Shown: positions 53,201-64,000 of the stretch, piece after piece | Layout of the letters: each line of letters starts with the position of its first letter | Position numbering within the stretch: position 1 is the stretch's first letter | Source of the DNA: Seminavis robusta | Taxonomy: Eukaryota; Bacillariophyta; Bacillariophyceae; Naviculales; Naviculaceae | DNA: 64,000 nt | Assembly: GCA_903772945.1 (NCBI GenBank) | Contig: CAICTM010000316.1 | Coordinates: 1 to 64,000 of the forward strand | Reading direction: 5' to 3' | Notes under the pieces: model-generated | Told to the model about the DNA's origin: nothing | Seen by the model: only the letters and a program-made list of their open reading frames with translations | Databases searched by the model: none | Position numbers and translations under genes: made by a program

Positions 53201-56200
53201 AGCTTGATATGGAAGAGGCCAGCAGCCAACAGAGGCAGCTTAACGAAGAAGTTGAAAGGACAAAGGCTGATCAAAAGGAACTTCTGGATGGAAAGAATGT
53301 GGCTGAAAGGGAGCTTGCTGCAATGGAGTCACAAAAGGATGACTTGGATTCTCTTGTGGCTGGGCTTCAAGCTGCAAAAGCAGATCTAGAATCCAGACTT
53401 CAGCAGGCACAAGGGGCCACCAAGAGTCTTGAGAGCAATATCCTCGAAATGAAACAAGAGAGGGACAGGGGTCACCATCACATGAATGAGATGAAGCTTC
53501 AGTTAGAGGAAGAAGCCAGAAAATCTGAGAAGGCTGTTGCTGATGCAATAGAATTGACTGCTGAACTGGAGGCAAGAAAAGAGGAAGTCAAAGAGTTGAA
53601 ACTTGCCAGAGATGAGGCAGTCGTACAAAGGCAAGAAACAAGTGAAGCAATCCGCAACCTCCGAGAAGAGAATGCTGATCTTGATGAAGCACGACTCGAT
53701 GTGGAGAGTGAACTGAGTAACATTAAGGCAAAGCTGGAAGATGCATTGCAGGAGCTCTCTAACGTCCAATCGGAAAGGTCAGAAGCAATCACCAGTCTGG
53801 AGCAAACTAAGGCAAGGTTGCTGGACCTTGAAGCAGAATTGTCTGATCTGAAGGCATCTCATACTGCACTGAAAGAGCAGCTTGACAATGCAGAGCAAAA
53901 GTTTCATGACCTCAAGCTTCAATCAAATCTGGCTGGCAACGCTCAAGAAAATATGCCAACAGCTGCCAGGAGTCTACCTCAGGAATCAGACGAGGAAAAG
54001 GTTGAACTCAAAAAGGCAATTCAGGATAGGAAGGACGCTGAGCTTGAAAAAGCCCGTGCTCAAGAGGCTGCAAATGTCTTGGCCTTGCAGGTGGAGCAGC
54101 TGGAGTCTGAGCTACTCAAACAAGAAAGTGTCATGCCATCAGTGGCCGCTGGTGACCTGGATGAACCTAAAGGAAGGCAGCAGCAGTTGGAAGATAAAGT
54201 TGGTCATCTCCAAGCGTCAATGGTAGGGCTTGAAGACGATCTCAAGGAAGCCCACGCAAACAACCACACTCTCACACTTGAAAGGGATGGTGCATTGGAA
54301 CAGCTACAGTCCTTTGCTTCCAAGCTCAAGATTCTTGGGGTTGAGTCTTCAGTGTTGCAAAATGCTAGATCTGCCGCTGCTGCTGATGTGAACAAGGCAA
54401 CAGAGAAGATCAAGGACTTGGAAAACCAACTGGCTGCTCTTCAAACTTCTGAGGATGCATTGAGAGAGGAGTCAGAGAAAGCACAGGTGTACATCAAGAA
54501 CTTGGAGCTGGAAAGGGATCAAGCCCAAGAAGACCTTAAGACAAGTGCTGGAGCTGCGACTGACGATGAAATGGAGAATGCAAAGAATAAGATCAAGGAC
54601 TTGGAAGACCAAGTGACTGATCTTGCAGTGTCTGAGGATGCCATGAGACATGAGTTGGAGAAAGCAAAGAATCACATTGTGGAACTAGAGCCGTATCAGT
54701 ATCAAGGCAGATCCTTGGATGCCTTAACAAAAAGGCTTGAAGAGGTGGAATCAAACCAACAAACCCAGGCACCACCAGTGCAGGGTAGGACTACAACGTC
54801 CATTCATAGACTTGAAGATGCCAATGATGACATCCAAAGACTTCAGGAACCACAAGCAAATCTGAAAGCATTGACAGAGCAGAGGGACCAAGCTCTACAG
54901 AATGCAAATGCCTTAACCTCTCAGTTGGAGCAGCTGGAATCCAACTTGTCCCATCAACAACATGCCAATTCACTTGTAAAGATTGACCTTGATCAAGCCA
55001 AAGAGAGGCAGCAACAATTGGAAGAACAAATTGGTAAACTCGAAGCTGCTCTGGTTGGGCTGGAAGATGAGCTCAAGGAAGCCCAAGATGACAACCACAC
55101 TCTCACACTTGAAAGGGATGGTACCTTGGAACGGCTGCAGTCCTTTGCAGCGAAGCTCAAGAGTCTAGGGGTTGAGTCTTCAGTGTTACAAAGTGCTAGG
55201 TCTGCTGCTGATGATGAAGTGAACACTGCAACAGAGAAGATCAAGGACTTGGAAAGCCAACTGACAGATCTTCAAGATTCTGAGGATGCATTGAAACAGG
55301 GGTCGAAGAAAGCACAGGTGTACATCAAGAACTTGGAGCTGGAAAGGGATCAAGGCCAAGAAGACCTCGAGGAATTGAACAGAAAGCTGGAACAGACTGA
55401 ATTAGACTGGTCAAAGCAGCTGTCAATGGCCCAAGCTGAGCTCGAGGAAACAGAGCGAGTGATCATTGAGCAGGTCAATCACCTTGATGCCACTTCTGGT
55501 GATTTCGAAGAAGATCTACGGCAAACACTGCTCAATTTGGAAGCTATTAAACTCGAAAGAGATCAGGCCCAGGACAGTGCAAGGGTTTTGTCAAGTAAGG
55601 TGGCTAACCTTGAATCAAAATTGTTGCAAGAGCAAACAGTTAGATCACTTGCCAATGAAAAAGCAGATGAAGCTGCTACCAAGAAAATGAAGGACATGGA
55701 AAACCAACTAGCTGATCTTCGTGCATCTGAGGATGCCACGAGGCTTGAGTACAATAAAGCAATGGGTGACATCAAACTTTTGGAGTCAGAAAAGGACAAG
55801 AGCCAAGAGGCGATGGATGTGTTGACTACACAGTTGGTAGAGTTGCAGGGAGACAGGTCAAGCCAGGAGGCCGAGCTGGCATTGGCTAACAATGACCTCG
55901 AGGAAGCCAAGCACATGGTGGAGGACAGAGTGGCCCAACTTGAGACCACCACAGATGATTTGGCGGAGGAACTCCAGAGCACTCTGGACAATTTGCAGGC
56001 GTTACAGCTTGAGAGAGATCAAGCCCAAAAGAGGGTCAAGTCTTTGACTGCAAAATTGGAACAGCTTGAAGCTGGGATGAGTCCCCGGGGTGCACGGTCG
56101 ATTGAGGCAACTGACAAACTAGATCAAGCCAATGTGAGGCAGCAAGAGCTGGAAGAAAAAGTTGCTCAATTCCAAGCTGCAATGGTTAGCTTGGAAGATG

Positions 56201-59200
56201 AGCTCGAAGAAGCTAAAGAGAGCAACCAAACTCTGACACTTGAGCGGGACAACACTTTGGCACGGCTACAGTCCTTTGCAGCCAAGCTTGGGGATCTTGG
56301 GGTTGAGTCTTCAGTGTTGCAAAGTGCTAGATCTGCCGCTGATGATGAAGTGAAAAAGACAGCCAAGAAGGTCAAGGACTTGGAAAGCCACCTGGCTCAT
56401 CATCAAGCTTCGAAGGAAGCCATGAAACAGGAGTTGGAGAAGGCAAGGAATCGCATTTTAGAACTGGAGCCATATCAAGACCAAAGTCAAACCTTGGACG
56501 CCTTGTACAAGAGACTGGAACAGCTGGAAACCAACCGACCAACTCAGACTCCCAGAATCCTGGCTGGAGGTACAGGTACAATACAAGAACCTGAAGCTGC
56601 CAATGATGACGTGCATGATCAACTCCAGAAAACACAAGCAAATCTGAGAACAACAACAGATGAGAGGGACCAAGCTCTGCAGAATGCAAATGCCTTGGCC
56701 TCTCAGTTGAAGCAGCTGGAATTCGATTTGTCCAATCAACGACAGGCCAATTCACTGGCGAGGAATGACCTTGATCAAGGCAAAGAGAGGCAGCAGCACT
56801 TGGAGGAACAAGTTGGTCAACTCCAAGCTGCACTGACTGGGCTGGAAGATGAGCTCAAGGAAGCCCACGATGACAAACACACCCTAACGCTTGAAAGGGA
56901 TGGTACTTTGGAGCAGGTACAGTCCCTTGCAGCCAAGCTCAAGGATCTTGGGGTTGAGTCTTCAGTGTTACAAAGTGCTAGGTCTGTTGCTGATGATGAA
57001 GTGACCAATGCAACAGAGAAGATCAAGGACTTGGGAAGCCAACTGGCAGATCTTCAAGCTTCTGAGGATTCATTGAGAATGGAGTCAGCGAACGCGCAGG
57101 AGTACATCAAGAAGTTAGAGCTGGAAAAGAATCAAGGCCAAGAGGTTTTAGAGGCACTGAAGTCAAGACTAGAAGAACTGGAAGAACGAGCACCGGGCCA
57201 GAAACAAGAAGTGCATGAAGGCAACGAGAAAGCAACTACAGTTGGAAGTATCTTGGAGAAGCAGCTGGCTGGTGTGCAATCAGCATATGCTACTTTGAAG
57301 AAAGAACTCGACGAGGCTCGTTTGAGGGCTCACGGAACAAGCAAGCAATACGAACAAGCTGTGGAGAAGCTTGCTGCAACGGCTGATCAGCTAAAGAGTC
57401 TAGAGGTTGAGGCATCGGTGCTGAAGGAATTGAAATCTGAGAGGGAAGCACAGCTTAAAGAGACGGAAAGTACGATGAGGTCGTTAGCATCTGAGAACTC
57501 AAGTCTTAATGTTAGCAAGGCTGTTCTTGAGCACCAACTGAAAGAAGCCCAAGACGCCCTTGTTGATGCGAAAATTGCAAAAGCTAGCCTGGCAGATGAG
57601 CTGAGAACAGCACTGGAAAATGCATCCAGCGTTGCAACACCAGCCCAGATCAACACGGCAAGATCCTTCCCTGGAGCTGACGCTCCAAGAAAATTGAATG
57701 CCAATCTCGAACATGAAGGCGCAGCAATTCTTCGAAATCAGCTTGAGACTTCCCAGCGTGAACTTGAAACTTTGAAGATGCGATCAGAGAAAATGGGAAG
57801 GGATCTAGCAAAATCAACATTGCAGGAAACTGAATTGAAAGCGCAATTGGATCAATTGAAGAACCAAGTTGCTGAGGCGAAGGAAAGAGTTTCCAAGAAC
57901 ACGTTGTTCAAAGACGACTTGTCATCAGCAGAGGAAGAGAATCAAGCACTTCAACGGAAGCTCGATCGGGCACTCAAGGCTCAGAAAAGCTTGGAGAACA
58001 CTGCAGAACGGTACCGGAGGTCAATTCCACAATTGGAAACCGAGCTTCAGGAAGCTCGCGACAGGCATGAAATGTCAGAGCGAAAAAGTACTGAGTTACA
58101 ACGCCGTTATGGTGATGAAGTGCAAACCTTGCATGGCGAAAAAGAGAGCCTGCAAAACGATGTTTCCAAAATGTCCAAGGAACTAGAGAGGTTGCGGGCA
58201 GGTGCTCGCGATTCTGAAAGCTTAGTTGAGAAGTACCGTGGGAAAATCAGGCAGCTTGAAGAAGAAGAAGCCGAAACACGGCAAGAAAGGGGGAGCTTCA
58301 AGCCAAGCCGTGAACCATGGAAGGAGCTTAGTGATGACCTTGCCCTAATGAAAGCTCAAAAGGACTTAATTGAGGTAAATCTTGCTGAAAGCGACCGTAA
58401 GCTGGCCGTCGCACAAAACAAACAGCAAAAGACCGATAGGCTTCTTGAGAAGTACCAAACGACAATCGCTCAGTTGGAAGAAGAATTAGGCAATGTCCAA
58501 CGGGAAAGGGACATGTTCCTTGAGCCCGATAGCAACGACTCGAAGGAGCTTGAAAGCGTCAAGGCAGAACGGGATGAGCTTCAGGTGGCGGTCTCTAGAC
58601 TCCAAGAACAACTTTCAGAGGCCAATGGATCGATCGTCGATACGCGAGAGGCTTTGTTATTTGAGCTTGCGGAACTTCAGGATGCCACAACGGAAACGGA
58701 GCTCCAGGTCACTCATACGGTGGAACAACTGAAAGGTTCGCTGTCGTCTTCACGACACGAACAGGAGCTTGCACAGCAGATGCTTGAGCAATTGAAAACT
58801 GCCCTTTCTTCTTCACAGCAAGACAAGGAGCGCGCTCAACAGAGCATGGAGCAGTTAAACACTTCCCTTTCTTCGTCACAGGAAGAAAACCAACGTCTAC
58901 GAGACGATATCAAAACTATGAAGGAAGCTGCAAATAGCCAAGCGGATAGAATTCGAGCTCTCGAGGACGAAAAGAAACGATTTGACCATCTCCGCTCCGA
59001 TCTTGATGAAGTCCAAAAAGAAAAGGAATTGCTGAACAAAAAGCTGCAAGCACTGAAGGACGAGATTTCAAAACTCGAACGTTCAAGCAGCAAGACGAAG
59101 AGACAACAAGAAACAGATCTAAAGAAAATGGCCGAGGAATTGCGTGGGATTGAGGAAGACAACCGTGCTCTAAAAAAGGTGTCAGAGGTTGCCAACGAAA

Positions 59201-62200
59201 AAGCTGCCGATCTAACCGAGTCTCTCGCAGCTCAGAAACGAGACAACAAGAAATTGCAAGACGAGTTGAAAAACATTGCAAGAGAAAGCGCGAAGCACAA
59301 GAATTCTGCTCAGAAACTCGAGAAGAGCATCCAGGAACACGTAGCATCTGCTCAGAGGAAAGCAAAGAAGTTAGACAAGGCAAAAGCTGAGACGAAGCAA
59401 GTGAGGACAAAGCTAGAGCGACGCGATCTTGAACTCGAGGAAGCTCGAGTGGCACGTGATTCAGCTCAGCAATCTCTGAAGGAGCTTGAATCTCTCGGGG
59501 AGGGCAGTCGCAAGAGCAACGAAAAGGAATCAAGAACCAACATTGAAAAACTTGACAAAGTCACAAAGGATTTGATCTTGTCTCAAAAGGAAGGCAGGGA
59601 AAAGGGGCGGCAGCTGGAACAAAAGGATAGACGGATTGACCAGCTTGTGGCGGAGATGCGTGGAATGCAACAGACTCGCTCAAAGGAGGCTGAAGCGATG
59701 AAAATGCAAATAGCATTGCTAGACGAAAGGGCAGAAGGATTGCGCCGGGCATACTCAGACGCAAGTTCGGCCAGAAAGAGTTTGGATGAGCAGCTGAAAG
59801 AGGCTAGGGATGAGAATGATCGTTTAAAAGACGAAGTCGCCTCTTTTGCTTCGGGTGAAAAAGTGCGCAGTCGCGAAGTCGAATTGGCAACTCAGGAGCT
59901 CTCAACCAGGGCAGAGCAGCTAGAGAATAAACTGGCTTCTGCTGAATCAGAGCGAAACGACTTGTCTAAGCAGATAAAGGAAGCTCGGAATGCTCTTGGA
60001 GTTGCGTTGGAAACGGCCGCTGCGGCGCAATCTGCCCTGGAGAAGGCAGAATGCGAAAAGTCCGCCACTGTAAAGGGTTTGGCGGAGATTCTCAAAGTTG
60101 CCAAAGGTGGCGCAGAGCTGGGCAAGCGGAGACGAATAGACGGAGAACAGCAGGACCCGCTCGATCTAATTGCTGAGTTGAAGACTTGGGTCGACAATGC
60201 AGCTGCCTGCCAAGAGGAAGCCATTAAAGCTGGGTTAGAACTCGAAGCTGCTCTTGAAGATTCGCACGAATACTCAAGGGAGCTACGAAACACTGTGGAA
60301 GCGAAGAATGACGATTTGATCAAACTGCGCGGCACCTTCAATGCAGACAAAAAGGAGCTCATGGCGCAACTGCTACAGCTGGAAGGCGTGGTTGATCGTG
60401 TCGCCCGCGAGAACACAAAAACGATTGAAAAGCTTCGTAAGGAGCTCGGCGTCGGGAGGCTGGAGGCGCGTGATCTCCGTGACGACCTTGATTCTGCGAA
60501 GAAGGATGCCGGCGAACTGCGCGAGGAACTCGATGCCGCGCAAAATGAGGCTAAGGGGCTCCGAGGTGAGCTGGAGAGTGCCAAAACAGCGCTGGAGGAG
60601 ACTTTCCGTGACAAGGAAACTCTGGAGAAAGACTTGATTGAAACGAAGGCCAGTTTGGAAACTCTGCAAGCCAAACATATCGAGTCTGAGAACGATATCA
60701 AGAATCTACAAAAGTCACTTCATGACATGGACGAAGAGAACAAGGCTCTGAGATCTTCCTTGGCAGAGTCTGATGCTACACTGGCGGCTCTGAAAGATGA
60801 ACATTCCAAGCTTGTCGAAGAGCATGATGCGCTCCAGACTAACCACCGCTCTACGGAAGAAGACCTGAAACAATCGCTTGAAAGAGCAGACGTGCTAGAT
60901 GCTGAAAAAGAGGCACTGCAAAACTTCCTGGACGAAATCGTTCAAGAACGGGATGACACCGTGAAGCTGAAGGGCGCGTTAGAGAAGTGCTTGGATGACG
61001 CCAGAACGTCTGTTGGGGCATTGAAACAGAGTGTTGCGATGCTTGACTCGGAGTCAAACCGTCTTAATAATGTGCTGTCGAGTAACTTGCCCAACAGAGC
61101 AATCGAACGTGAACACGGAGGTAAGTGAAACGAGCTGCACCAGGTCTACTTTACCCTTTTTCATCATGGCCAATGACTTACTTTGTAGATGCAGATGATT
61201 CCCTTGGAGACACAGAAGTCCGAGAAGACGCTGAGGAACTTCAGCAGAGAACCGCTTGGAAGCCCATTGGCGTGCGAGGGGAAAGTAGTGCCTCCGCTGG
61301 GGACAACCCCATTGGTTCTGATCATCGAGGGGAGGCCAATGTTTCTTCTAGTCCTGCCAATTTCCGAGCAGAAAAGAGGAAACGGCAATCTTCTGGTCCT
61401 TCCGTGGTAAAAAGCAAAAGGATACCAAAATCTGGCAAGGCTTTGGCAGCAACCAAAGCAAAGGGCGCAGTGTCCGCATCGAAGAAGAGACCAGGAAGAG
61501 TAGCAGAGCCTGGACGTCACTTGTCTCGTCAACCAGAAGTTTCACATGGAGATACCGCTGGAGTTCCATCCGTTCGAAGGATGGAATCGGCCGACCAGAG
61601 GAGCGCAGCTGCAACTGCATCTCCTGGAGATGATGCTTCAAACCCAGCAACTTCCCGGTTGGAAACACCGCATGAGAGAAGCGGCGTTGCCGGGGATGGT
61701 TCTCTGGAACAAAGTGCTCCAAGGTTGGACGCGTCAGTTGCGCGCGATGCGGTTACGACTGTTGCTTTACAAGAAGACGACATCTCGACCGTTCTAACTG
61801 GACCTTCAACGAGTGAACAGCGTTCATCATCTAGGGATAGACGAATCGACACGCCTCGTCAAGGAAACAAGAGTCGAAAGGATGCAATCCAGCGGTATCC
61901 ACTAACGGAAGCGAGAGACAGTGCCAGGCGAACTGCCCAGTCGTTGACGCCGTTGTCGAGATACGAAGCTGAAAAAGCGTCATACGTGCAGCAGCGGATG
62001 GCAAAATCGGCTGCTGGTGCTCCATCACAACAGCGACAATCTAGGCTCTCCGACGGAAGGCGTTCAGATGCCTTCGCACCTGTAGCGGACCCATATTCGT
62101 ATCGCAGTTCGAGGATGTCATCAGGCAGACCAGCTAGCCGACCAATCTACAATTCCATGATTCATGATCCCTACTACTCAATGGCAGATGATCGGCGTGG

Positions 62201-62819
62201 TGGTGTCCATATTGACCCTGAAGTGTTTGACTCGCCTCAGAACTACAGGAGGACTCCTGCAGGTCGTCGGTATGTACCGCACCGAGGTCCGTCCCATGGT
62301 GGCGACTACGATCGGCCAAGAGAGTGGCAGCGACGAAATCCCATGATAGCAGCCCCTGAATCTGTTCGCCCGCCACGCCGACCCTACACGTCGTCGAGAA
62401 CCTCCTCTTCTCTACGGGATCGACAGGGCTTTGGAGACAGGGACACACATCAGCCACGTACCGGTAGAACCGGCGTTTCATCGTCGTCGTTGCGATCGGA
62501 TCCAGGAAGATCAATGAGTCCAAGCTCTCGCCCACTACGACGGCCCAAGAACCCCAACGCTCTCACACTTGCGCTGGAAAGTATCTGCGACCCATCCGCC
62601 GTGGCTGGGTTTGAGAGCGGCTCTCGTGGTGGCGCTGCTGCTGCCAGTGCGAGTTCCAGCACGAGCACGCCGCGTCACGACCCACCTACCCGCGGGGGCA
62701 AGGAGAGTTTGGATGTCTCTGGAGACTATCAAGACATGTGGGAAGACACCCGTTCGAAAATGGACCGAGTATTGAACAAGTTGGACGAGGTACGATGGAA
62801 GTCACTGGCTCTCGTTTGA
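41236..62819 (+). CDS. Giant 7,171-residue Ser/Arg-rich coiled-coil protein
   Basis: Two exons, 41236-61120 and 61189-62819, joined across a 68-base GTAAGT...TAG intron with phase kept, give 7,171 residues. Order: M-S-F-F-F-G head; LYxxGT motif 1 (about residues 65-102); Ser/Arg/Gly/His-rich stretch to about 880 with S-R-G-T/S-R-G-S and S-R-R-S-D-repeats; LYxxGT-like motifs 2-5 near 890, 990, 1265 and 1630; then about 4,900 residues of Leu/Glu/Lys/Gln heptads; then, in exon 2, a Ser/Arg/Pro-rich tail with R-R-P-K-N-P-N-A-L-T-L-A-L. No motor, nucleotide-binding or membrane segment is seen. A filament, tether or large scaffold is inferred by analogy with other giant coiled coils. The rod has three sets of internal repeats, listed separately. 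Long antisense frames inside are by-products of its composition. Confidence 0.88.
46756..47760 (+). repeat. Long internal repeat, copy A
   Basis: First of three long, near-identical in-frame segments in the rod. It covers D-S-L-R-E-D-K-D-A-A-V through the Pro-containing break I-P-D-P-S-L-A-R-E-L and G-P-R-E-P-E-P to Y-K-A-E-M-D-D-L-L-Q-A-K. The first 600 or so bases differ from copy C at only a few sites. Confidence 0.9.
47788..48620 (+). repeat. Long internal repeat, copy B
   Basis: Follows copy A almost directly but starts later, at Q-L-A-L-L-Q. It has the same Pro-containing break and Ser-rich linker, with small codon-multiple length changes in the linker, and runs into the 210-base tandem array. 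Confidence 0.9.
48553..49920 (+). repeat. 210-base (70-residue) tandem array in the rod
   Basis: Unit starts (GATGAGAG-like) fall at 48553, 48763, 48973, 49183, 49393, 49603 and 49813: six full units and a part, all exactly 210 bases apart with no insertion or deletion. Each encodes 70 residues such as D-E-R-A-x-x-Q-A-x-I-D-E-L through A-S-L-N-Q-x-L and V-x-S-S-E-A-M-V-D. Seventy residues are exactly ten heptads, so the coiled-coil register is kept. Confidence 0.92.
50788..51790 (+). repeat. Long internal repeat, copy C
   Basis: Starts 4,032 bases after copy A with the same GACAGTCTCAGAGAAGAC and continues through the same Pro-containing break and linker, ending in a single 70-residue-type unit (G-D-E-R-A-K-N-Q-A-T). 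Many synonymous sites match copy A, so the duplication or conversion is recent. Confidence 0.9.
54175..57160 (+). repeat. Third repeat family in the rod, four copies
   Basis: Four roughly 370-base segments start near 54175, 55006, 56138 and 56788. Each has R-Q-Q-x-L-E, then G-L-E-D-x-L-K-E-A, H-T-L-T-L-E-R-D, then L-G-V-E-S-S-V-L-Q-x-A-R-S and K-I-K-D-L. They are more diverged than copies A-C and are separated by unlike rod sequence or by a secondary repeat with L-E-P-Y-Q. Confidence 0.85.
61121..61188 (+). other. Only intron of the coiled-coil giant
   Basis: Donor GTAAGT at 61121 and acceptor TTTGTAG ending at 61188; 68 bases, phase 1. If retained, a TGA overlapping the donor stops translation after 6,630 residues and removes the whole Ser/Arg/Pro-rich tail, so intron retention would make a second isoform. 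Confidence 0.85.
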
Positions 62820-63329
62820 ATGAAGAAAGCATGGTGGTACTTGGGAGTGTTTGTGATGACCTCGGATCCTGAGAAAAACGGGGTGTGTTGGAGTCTCGTC
62901 GCGTCTAAAGATAGGTAATGTTCTAGCTAGTAGTCTAACGGAGTAGTTACAGATGGATTTGAAACACCTGCGAAGTCCCAATTTGAAAAAGATAGTGTCG
63001 ATGTCGATGTCGATGTCGACGTCGACGTGCGGCTTGAGTCAGAGAGGTGCCAAGCAGAAGTCATCAGCGTTCTATTTAGAAAACTGCAAAGCGGTCCTTC
63101 GTGTAACCAAGCAATCTAGGTTTGTTGGCAGCTATAGCTAGCTTTCATCGGCTGTTCCATTGATGCAAACAAAGTTGAAAACCAGATGCTAAGTTGGACC
63201 GGGCCAGCTGTTGTCGCGGTCCCTTCAAGCTACCGTCATCTCTTGCTCCCAGGACCCTCGGAAGTCGTCAGAGGATCAGTTGTGCAATCAGTCCATCTGT
63301 TTTCTATCGAACAGATCCGCCTTCCTAGT
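62820..63329. other. Convergent spacer
   Basis: About 510 bases between the stop of the coiled-coil giant and the stop of the minus-strand gene at the edge. It contains a short GTCGAT repeat near 62998-63020 and CTAGCTAG-type runs. No gene seen. Confidence 0.45.
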
Positions 63330-64000
63330 CTACACTTGGGTGGTGGGTTTGCGAAATATCTGCTTGACTCCCTGCAAGATGAACACCAGAGAAGCAACAA
63401 GTGAGCTCCAAAACTTGAAGGCTATAGGAAACCCACTACTAGCTAGCAAGCTCTATCTGGACATACCTCTAGTGGCTCTATATCCCAGCTTTCCTTGTGC
63501 TCTGTGATTAGGAAGGTTTCACTGTCAATGGTGTAATCCACGCCTTTGGGAGAAATCAGTTGGCGAGGTTAGATGATGCACAAGGACAAGCATGCTTTGA
63601 CAGAAACAAGAAAAAAGCACACACAAACAGTCCTTTGCTTACCCCAAGGCCACGCCAAGACTGGTTTCCATGGCAACGCCAATTCCAGTTTGACCATGCA
63701 TTTTGTCTTGACATAGAGGGGATCTTTGGCTTCTGTCGTGATTGGTTTGACACTGTACTTGGTAATGAAGGATCCTAGATTGGCCAAATTTTCAATGAAC
63801 CGATCCCGTCCCGCAAATGCCACAAAGGGGTCGCTAAAAACACACTGTTCATCGTAAATGAGGGCATCTACCTGGCCCGACAAAAAGTAGGATCGATTGT
63901 AGTCATCCAAGATGCGCTGCAGAGTTTCTTGCGCAGAACTTGGTGCCTTGTCCATGGAGTAATCTATCGAATCTGCCACCTCATTTTTCTTGTCTTTGTC
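63330..64000 (-). CDS. DUF2358 / SnoaL-like (NTF2-fold) protein, 5' end outside window
   Basis: The minus-strand gene enters from the right edge. Exons are 64000-63643 (partial), 63543-63467 and 63371-63330, with GT-AG introns and consistent phase, ending at a TAG at 63330-63332. The visible part has L-Q-R-I-L-D-D-Y-N-R-S-Y-F-L-S-G, then D-A-L-I-Y-D-E-Q-C-V-F-S-D-P-F-V-A-F-A-G-R-D-R-F, then W-K-P-V-L-A-W-P-W-G, and after splicing V-D-Y-T-I-D and E-S-W-D-I-E-P-L-E. This order (aromatic helix, C/F-x-D-P, G-R-D-x-F, late W-D-I-x-P-L-E) is that of the DUF2358 family of NTF2-like folds found in plants and algae, often plastid-located; function unknown. The frame is still open at the window edge, so start and any presequence are unseen. 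Confidence 0.75.

Noticed and set aside
59892-60701. 269-codon Ser/Arg-rich frame on the minus strand, and many similar ones under both giants
   Set aside because: Antisense of Glu/Lys/Leu-rich coiled-coil codons gives long Ser/Phe/Leu-rich open frames by composition; none has family features and all lie inside a far longer coding exon.
61125-62819. Separate gene starting at a GTG at 61125
   Set aside because: The first 60 or so bases are the intron of the coiled-coil giant; donor, acceptor and phase join 61120 to 61189 exactly.
1-64000. tRNA, rRNA, LTR retroelement or virus-like elements
   Set aside because: No cloverleaf with a standard T-loop, no rRNA segment, no long terminal direct repeats and no reverse transcriptase, integrase or capsid motifs were noticed on either strand; a covariance-model or profile search would be needed to be certain.

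Overview
The window reads as nuclear DNA of a photosynthetic stramenopile, most likely a pennate diatom. Genes lie on both strands and most are intronless or carry a few short GT-AG introns of about 65-130 bases. There is an NRT2-type nitrate transporter with six introns. A violaxanthin de-epoxidase-related protein carries the bipartite plastid presequence with an ASAFAP-like motif (VQA-FALP) typical of diatoms. Spacers are rich in short palindromes such as CTAGCTAG and GTACAGTAC. The species is inferred, not proven. All splice sites were read by eye from consensus and frame continuity.

Left part (1-18,450): a decayed reading frame at the edge; a LURP-one-related (LOR) protein; a possible small orphan; two CRAL-TRIO-like paralogues about 7 kb apart on opposite strands; a protein with a trypsin-like GGSGG motif; an ER-type membrane protein; a seven-helix TLC-domain protein; a type II membrane SGNH/PC-esterase-like protein; a 610-base MITE with terminal inverted repeats and a 3-base target duplication; and a secreted/membrane glycerophosphodiester phosphodiesterase.

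Middle (18,451-41,235): the seven-exon nitrate transporter; an orphan protein with a basic tail; a 2,563-residue protein made of nine tandem copine-like C2 modules, a coiled coil and a mixed-charge KDRER tail; a multi-pass membrane protein; a secreted PPC plus vWD-like protein; and the five-exon plastid VDE-related gene.

Right part (41,236-64,000): one gene of 21.6 kb with a single 68-base intron, encoding a predicted 7,171-residue protein. It has a Ser/Arg-rich head, about 5,000 residues of coiled coil and a Ser/Arg/Pro-rich tail. The coiled coil grew by internal duplication at three scales, including an indel-free 210-base (70-residue, ten-heptad) tandem repeat. A DUF2358/SnoaL-like gene runs off the right edge.

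The most notable signal is a roughly 35-residue motif, I-R-x-L-Y-x-x-G-T-x(4)-L-E-x-M-F-x-P-x-x-V, found four times in the C2 giant and five times in the coiled-coil giant, and in no other protein here. The two proteins also start alike (M-x-[FW]-F-x-G). I propose that they form an undescribed pair of giant scaffold proteins sharing a small helical module. Their function is unknown. Apart from this pair the genes look like ordinary unlinked eukaryotic genes.
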